Source of the DNA: Casimicrobiaceae bacterium
GTDB taxonomy: Bacteria; Pseudomonadota; Gammaproteobacteria; Burkholderiales; Casimicrobiaceae
Length of the DNA stretch: 43,265 bases
NCBI GenBank assembly: GCA_026646885.1
Contig: JAPKHK010000016.1
Span: 1-43,265, forward strand
Reading direction: 5' to 3'
The notes under the pieces were generated by a model. The model ran no database searches and was not told where the DNA came from. It saw nothing but the letters and a program-made list of their open reading frames with translations. Below are positions 41,880 through 43,265 of this stretch, piece after piece (within the stretch, counting starts at the first letter, position 1; each line of letters begins with the position of its first letter). The position numbers and the translations under genes were made by a program.

Positions 41880-42854
41880 ATGTCCCACCCACCCACTTTT
41901 CGCCTGGCTGTTCCATCGGATCGCGAGGCCGTCTGCCGGCTGCTTGAACAGGCCGGGCTGCCTACCGCGGACCTCGAGGCCAGTGGCGTTTTGTTGCTCC
42001 TTGCCGAGAGCGGTGGTGCCTTGCTGGGGTGTGTCGGGATCGAACCGCGGGGACAACTCGCCCTCATTCGCTCGCTTGCGGTGGACCTGGCCGCGCGCAA
42101 AAACGGCTTGGGGCGATTCCTCGCGCGCCGCGCGGAAGATCTTGCCCGAGCTGGCGGCGTGACTACGCTTTATCTCCTCACCACCACGGCGGAGCACTTC
42201 TGGTCAAGATTGGGCTACGCCCGCGTGGCGCGTACCGAGGTGCCCAAAGAAATCCAAGCGAGTGCCGAGTTTTCGGCGCTGTGCCCACAAAGCGCGGTGT
42301 GCATGAGGCTCGACCTCGTTGCGATGAAGGCCGAGGTCGCGCAGACGGCCGAAGCGGGCAAAGAGCCCATCGATCCGGCCCAAGTAGCCCAGGCCGCGGA
42401 AAGCCACTTCGTCTCCGGTATGTATTGCGCCGAAAGCGTCGCCTTGGCCTTGGCCGAGGCTCTGGGCGAAAAGTCGGACACCTTGCCCCGCGCGGCAACC
42501 GCTTTTTGCAGCGGCATGGCGCGCACGCGCGGCAGTTGTGGTGCGCTCACCGGTGCGGTGTTGGGGGTGGGTCTTGCGCTGGGGCGAGGGGCGGCGGGCC
42601 AAACCGTCGCGCCGGCCTATGGTGCAACCCAGGCCGTGATCGCAGCCTTCGAGGGCCGCTTTGGGAGCCAAAACTGCCCCGCGCTGCTCGATGGCTGCGA
42701 CCTCAATACGCCCGAGGGGCAGACCGTTTTCAAGGCGCGCGGGTTCGCCGAACGCTGCCGTGTCTTCACGTCCTTTGCCGCCGAAACCGCGGCGCGAGAA
42801 ATCGCCGCCGCACGATCGGCGGATCGTGCGGGAGCGGGCGCACAGCAAGGCTAG
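41880..42854 (+). CDS. ArsN2-like GNAT acetyltransferase fused to a C_GCAxxG_C_C domain
   Basis: A 324-residue two-domain protein. Residues 1-145 match the ArsN2 type of GNAT: FRLAVPSDREAVCRLLEQAG, RSLAVDLAARKNGLGRFLARRAEDL (acetyl-CoA loop) and TLYLLTTTAEHFWSRLGYARV, ending FSALCPQSAVCM. Residues ~165-300 match the C_GCAxxG_C_C family with Cys at 183, 210, 220, 266, 273 and 293. The second family is redox-like and linked to metal or anaerobic metabolism; ArsN-type GNATs acetylate arsinothricin and related compounds. I place the start at 41880 because of TAGGAG upstream. The stop overlaps the trxC stop (CTAG). Confidence 0.82.
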   Translation: MSHPPTFRLAVPSDREAVCRLLEQAGLPTADLEASGVLLLLAESGGALLGCVGIEPRGQLALIRSLAVDLAARKNGLGRFLARRAEDLARAGGVTTLYLLTTTAEHFWSRLGYARVARTEVPKEIQASAEFSALCPQSAVCMRLDLVAMKAEVAQTAEAGKEPIDPAQVAQAAESHFVSGMYCAESVALALAEALGEKSDTLPRAATAFCSGMARTRGSCGALTGAVLGVGLALGRGAAGQTVAPAYGATQAVIAAFEGRFGSQNCPALLDGCDLNTPEGQTVFKARGFAERCRVFTSFAAETAAREIAAARSADRAGAGAQQG

Positions 42855-43195
42855 AGCGCGCTCTTTACCCAACTGGCGATATCGCGCACCGTCATGGCGC
42901 CGCTTTTGCGTGCGACCTCCTGCCCGCCACGGTAGAGCACCATGGTGGGGATGTTGCGGATGTGCGCCTTCATGCTTACCCGGGGCGAGGCGTCGGTGTC
43001 CACCTTCGCAAAGCGCACGCCGGGCATTTCCTGAGCAGCGGCCTCGAACTGCGGCGCCATCATGCGGCAGGGCCCACACCAATCCGCCCAATAATCCACC
43101 AGCACCGGCAATTCCGTGCCCTCGACATAGCGATCGAAAGATTGCTCATCGAGGGCGATGGGATGCTCTGGCAGCAGCGGCTGGCCGCACTCGGA
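42851..43195 (-). CDS. trxC: Thioredoxin 2 (TrxC-type), 5' part missing
   Basis: From the zinc-ribbon end (ECGQPLLPEHPIALDEQSF) through the active site VDYWADWCGPCRMM to the C-terminal IASWVKSAL, this is a thioredoxin of the TrxC class. Only the last pair of the ribbon's Cys region (a single Cys in SECGQ) is present; the first part is absent. The frame upstream of ~43190 runs into non-family sequence, where the plus strand looks like a glycosyltransferase. The gene is therefore 5'-truncated by the junction. It would reduce protein disulfides under oxidative stress. Confidence 0.8.
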   Translation of the reverse strand, partial: SECGQPLLPEHPIALDEQSFDRYVEGTELPVLVDYWADWCGPCRMMAPQFEAAAQEMPGVRFAKVDTDASPRVSMKAHIRNIPTMVLYRGGQEVARKSGAMTVRDIASWVKSAL

Positions 43196-43265
43196 CTGGA
43201 CTACGAAGTCCTGCCCGCGGTGGATGGCCGCGCACGATGGGAAGAGCTGCTGCCCAGCGTGGACC
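43172..43265 (+). other. Fragment of a family-25 glycosyltransferase at the right edge
   Basis: Read on the plus strand from 43172, the frame is QQRLAALGLDYEVLPAVDGR followed by ARWEELLPSVD. The pattern Q-L-x-x-L-G-L-x-Y-E-x-x-x-A-V-D-G-R is highly typical of the start of LPS glycosyltransferases of family 25. Upstream residues do not continue the family, and the region overlaps the end of trxC coding sequence on the other strand. It therefore reads as a joined foreign end. Confidence 0.45.

Noticed and set aside
1-43265. CRISPR arrays, prophage or restriction systems
   Set aside because: No regularly spaced repeats, integrases, phage structural genes or restriction/methylase genes are visible; the only defence-like locus is the broken HEPN/MNT pair.

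Overview
The window is GC-rich, densely coded chromosomal DNA. The gene set points to a betaproteobacterium of the Rhodocyclales/Nitrosomonadales type: trxA-rho adjacency, a 7Fe ferredoxin fdxA, a DnaQ-type exonuclease fused to a sensor-like module beside a CBS/DUF294 nucleotidyltransferase, a DUF4212 plus sodium:solute symporter pair, and a DsrE/cysteine-desulfurase pair. That placement is inference from gene content; there is no rRNA or tRNA gene in the window to anchor it.

Left part (1-8160, minus strand). A likely single operon runs htpX - two-domain universal stress protein - P-type cation ATPase - mrpE - mrpF - mrpG - MbhD-like - MbhE/MrpB-like - mrpC. It combines membrane quality control with cation transport and a group-2-style Mrp antiporter. 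mrpC is cut off by an abrupt junction about 70-80 bases from the left edge. Upstream lies a Bax-inhibitor-1/YccA-type gene with its own clear terminator.

8161-18640 (minus strand). A tightly packed run reads rho - argE - otsA-like - otsB - GH15 - mscS - CPA2 antiporter - ybdK-like. From otsA-like to ybdK-like the genes overlap or nearly touch, which suggests an osmotic-stress cassette: trehalose synthesis and possible turnover, a mechanosensitive channel, a cation/proton antiporter and a carboxylate-amine ligase. The OtsA-like protein carries an N-terminal membrane and extracytoplasmic sensor-like region. A MITE-like element lies between rho and trxA.

18953-27340. Here are trxA, fdxA, a HEPN/MNT pair whose HEPN gene has an in-frame stop at codon 11, an MBL-fold hydrolase, mfd, and a secreted parallel beta-helix protein.

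27453-36806. Plus-strand genes are an EamA transporter, the membrane/PAS/degenerate-kinase/DnaQ fusion, the CBS-DUF294 protein, and then the DUF4212/symporter operon. The symporter operon is divergent from an OmpR-type response regulator. An 11-bp-period direct repeat (TTTGTAAG twice) sits at the likely -35 of the symporter promoter. A TPR protein and a small membrane protein follow.

36804-43265. These are a beta carbonic anhydrase with manC, a LuxR-type regulator translationally coupled to a 64-residue membrane protein, and a DsrE-like protein with a cysteine desulfurase. Last come an unusual ArsN2-like GNAT fused to a C_GCAxxG_C_C domain and a 5'-truncated trxC. The last ~90 bases read as a piece of a family-25 glycosyltransferase. 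Both window ends therefore look chimeric.
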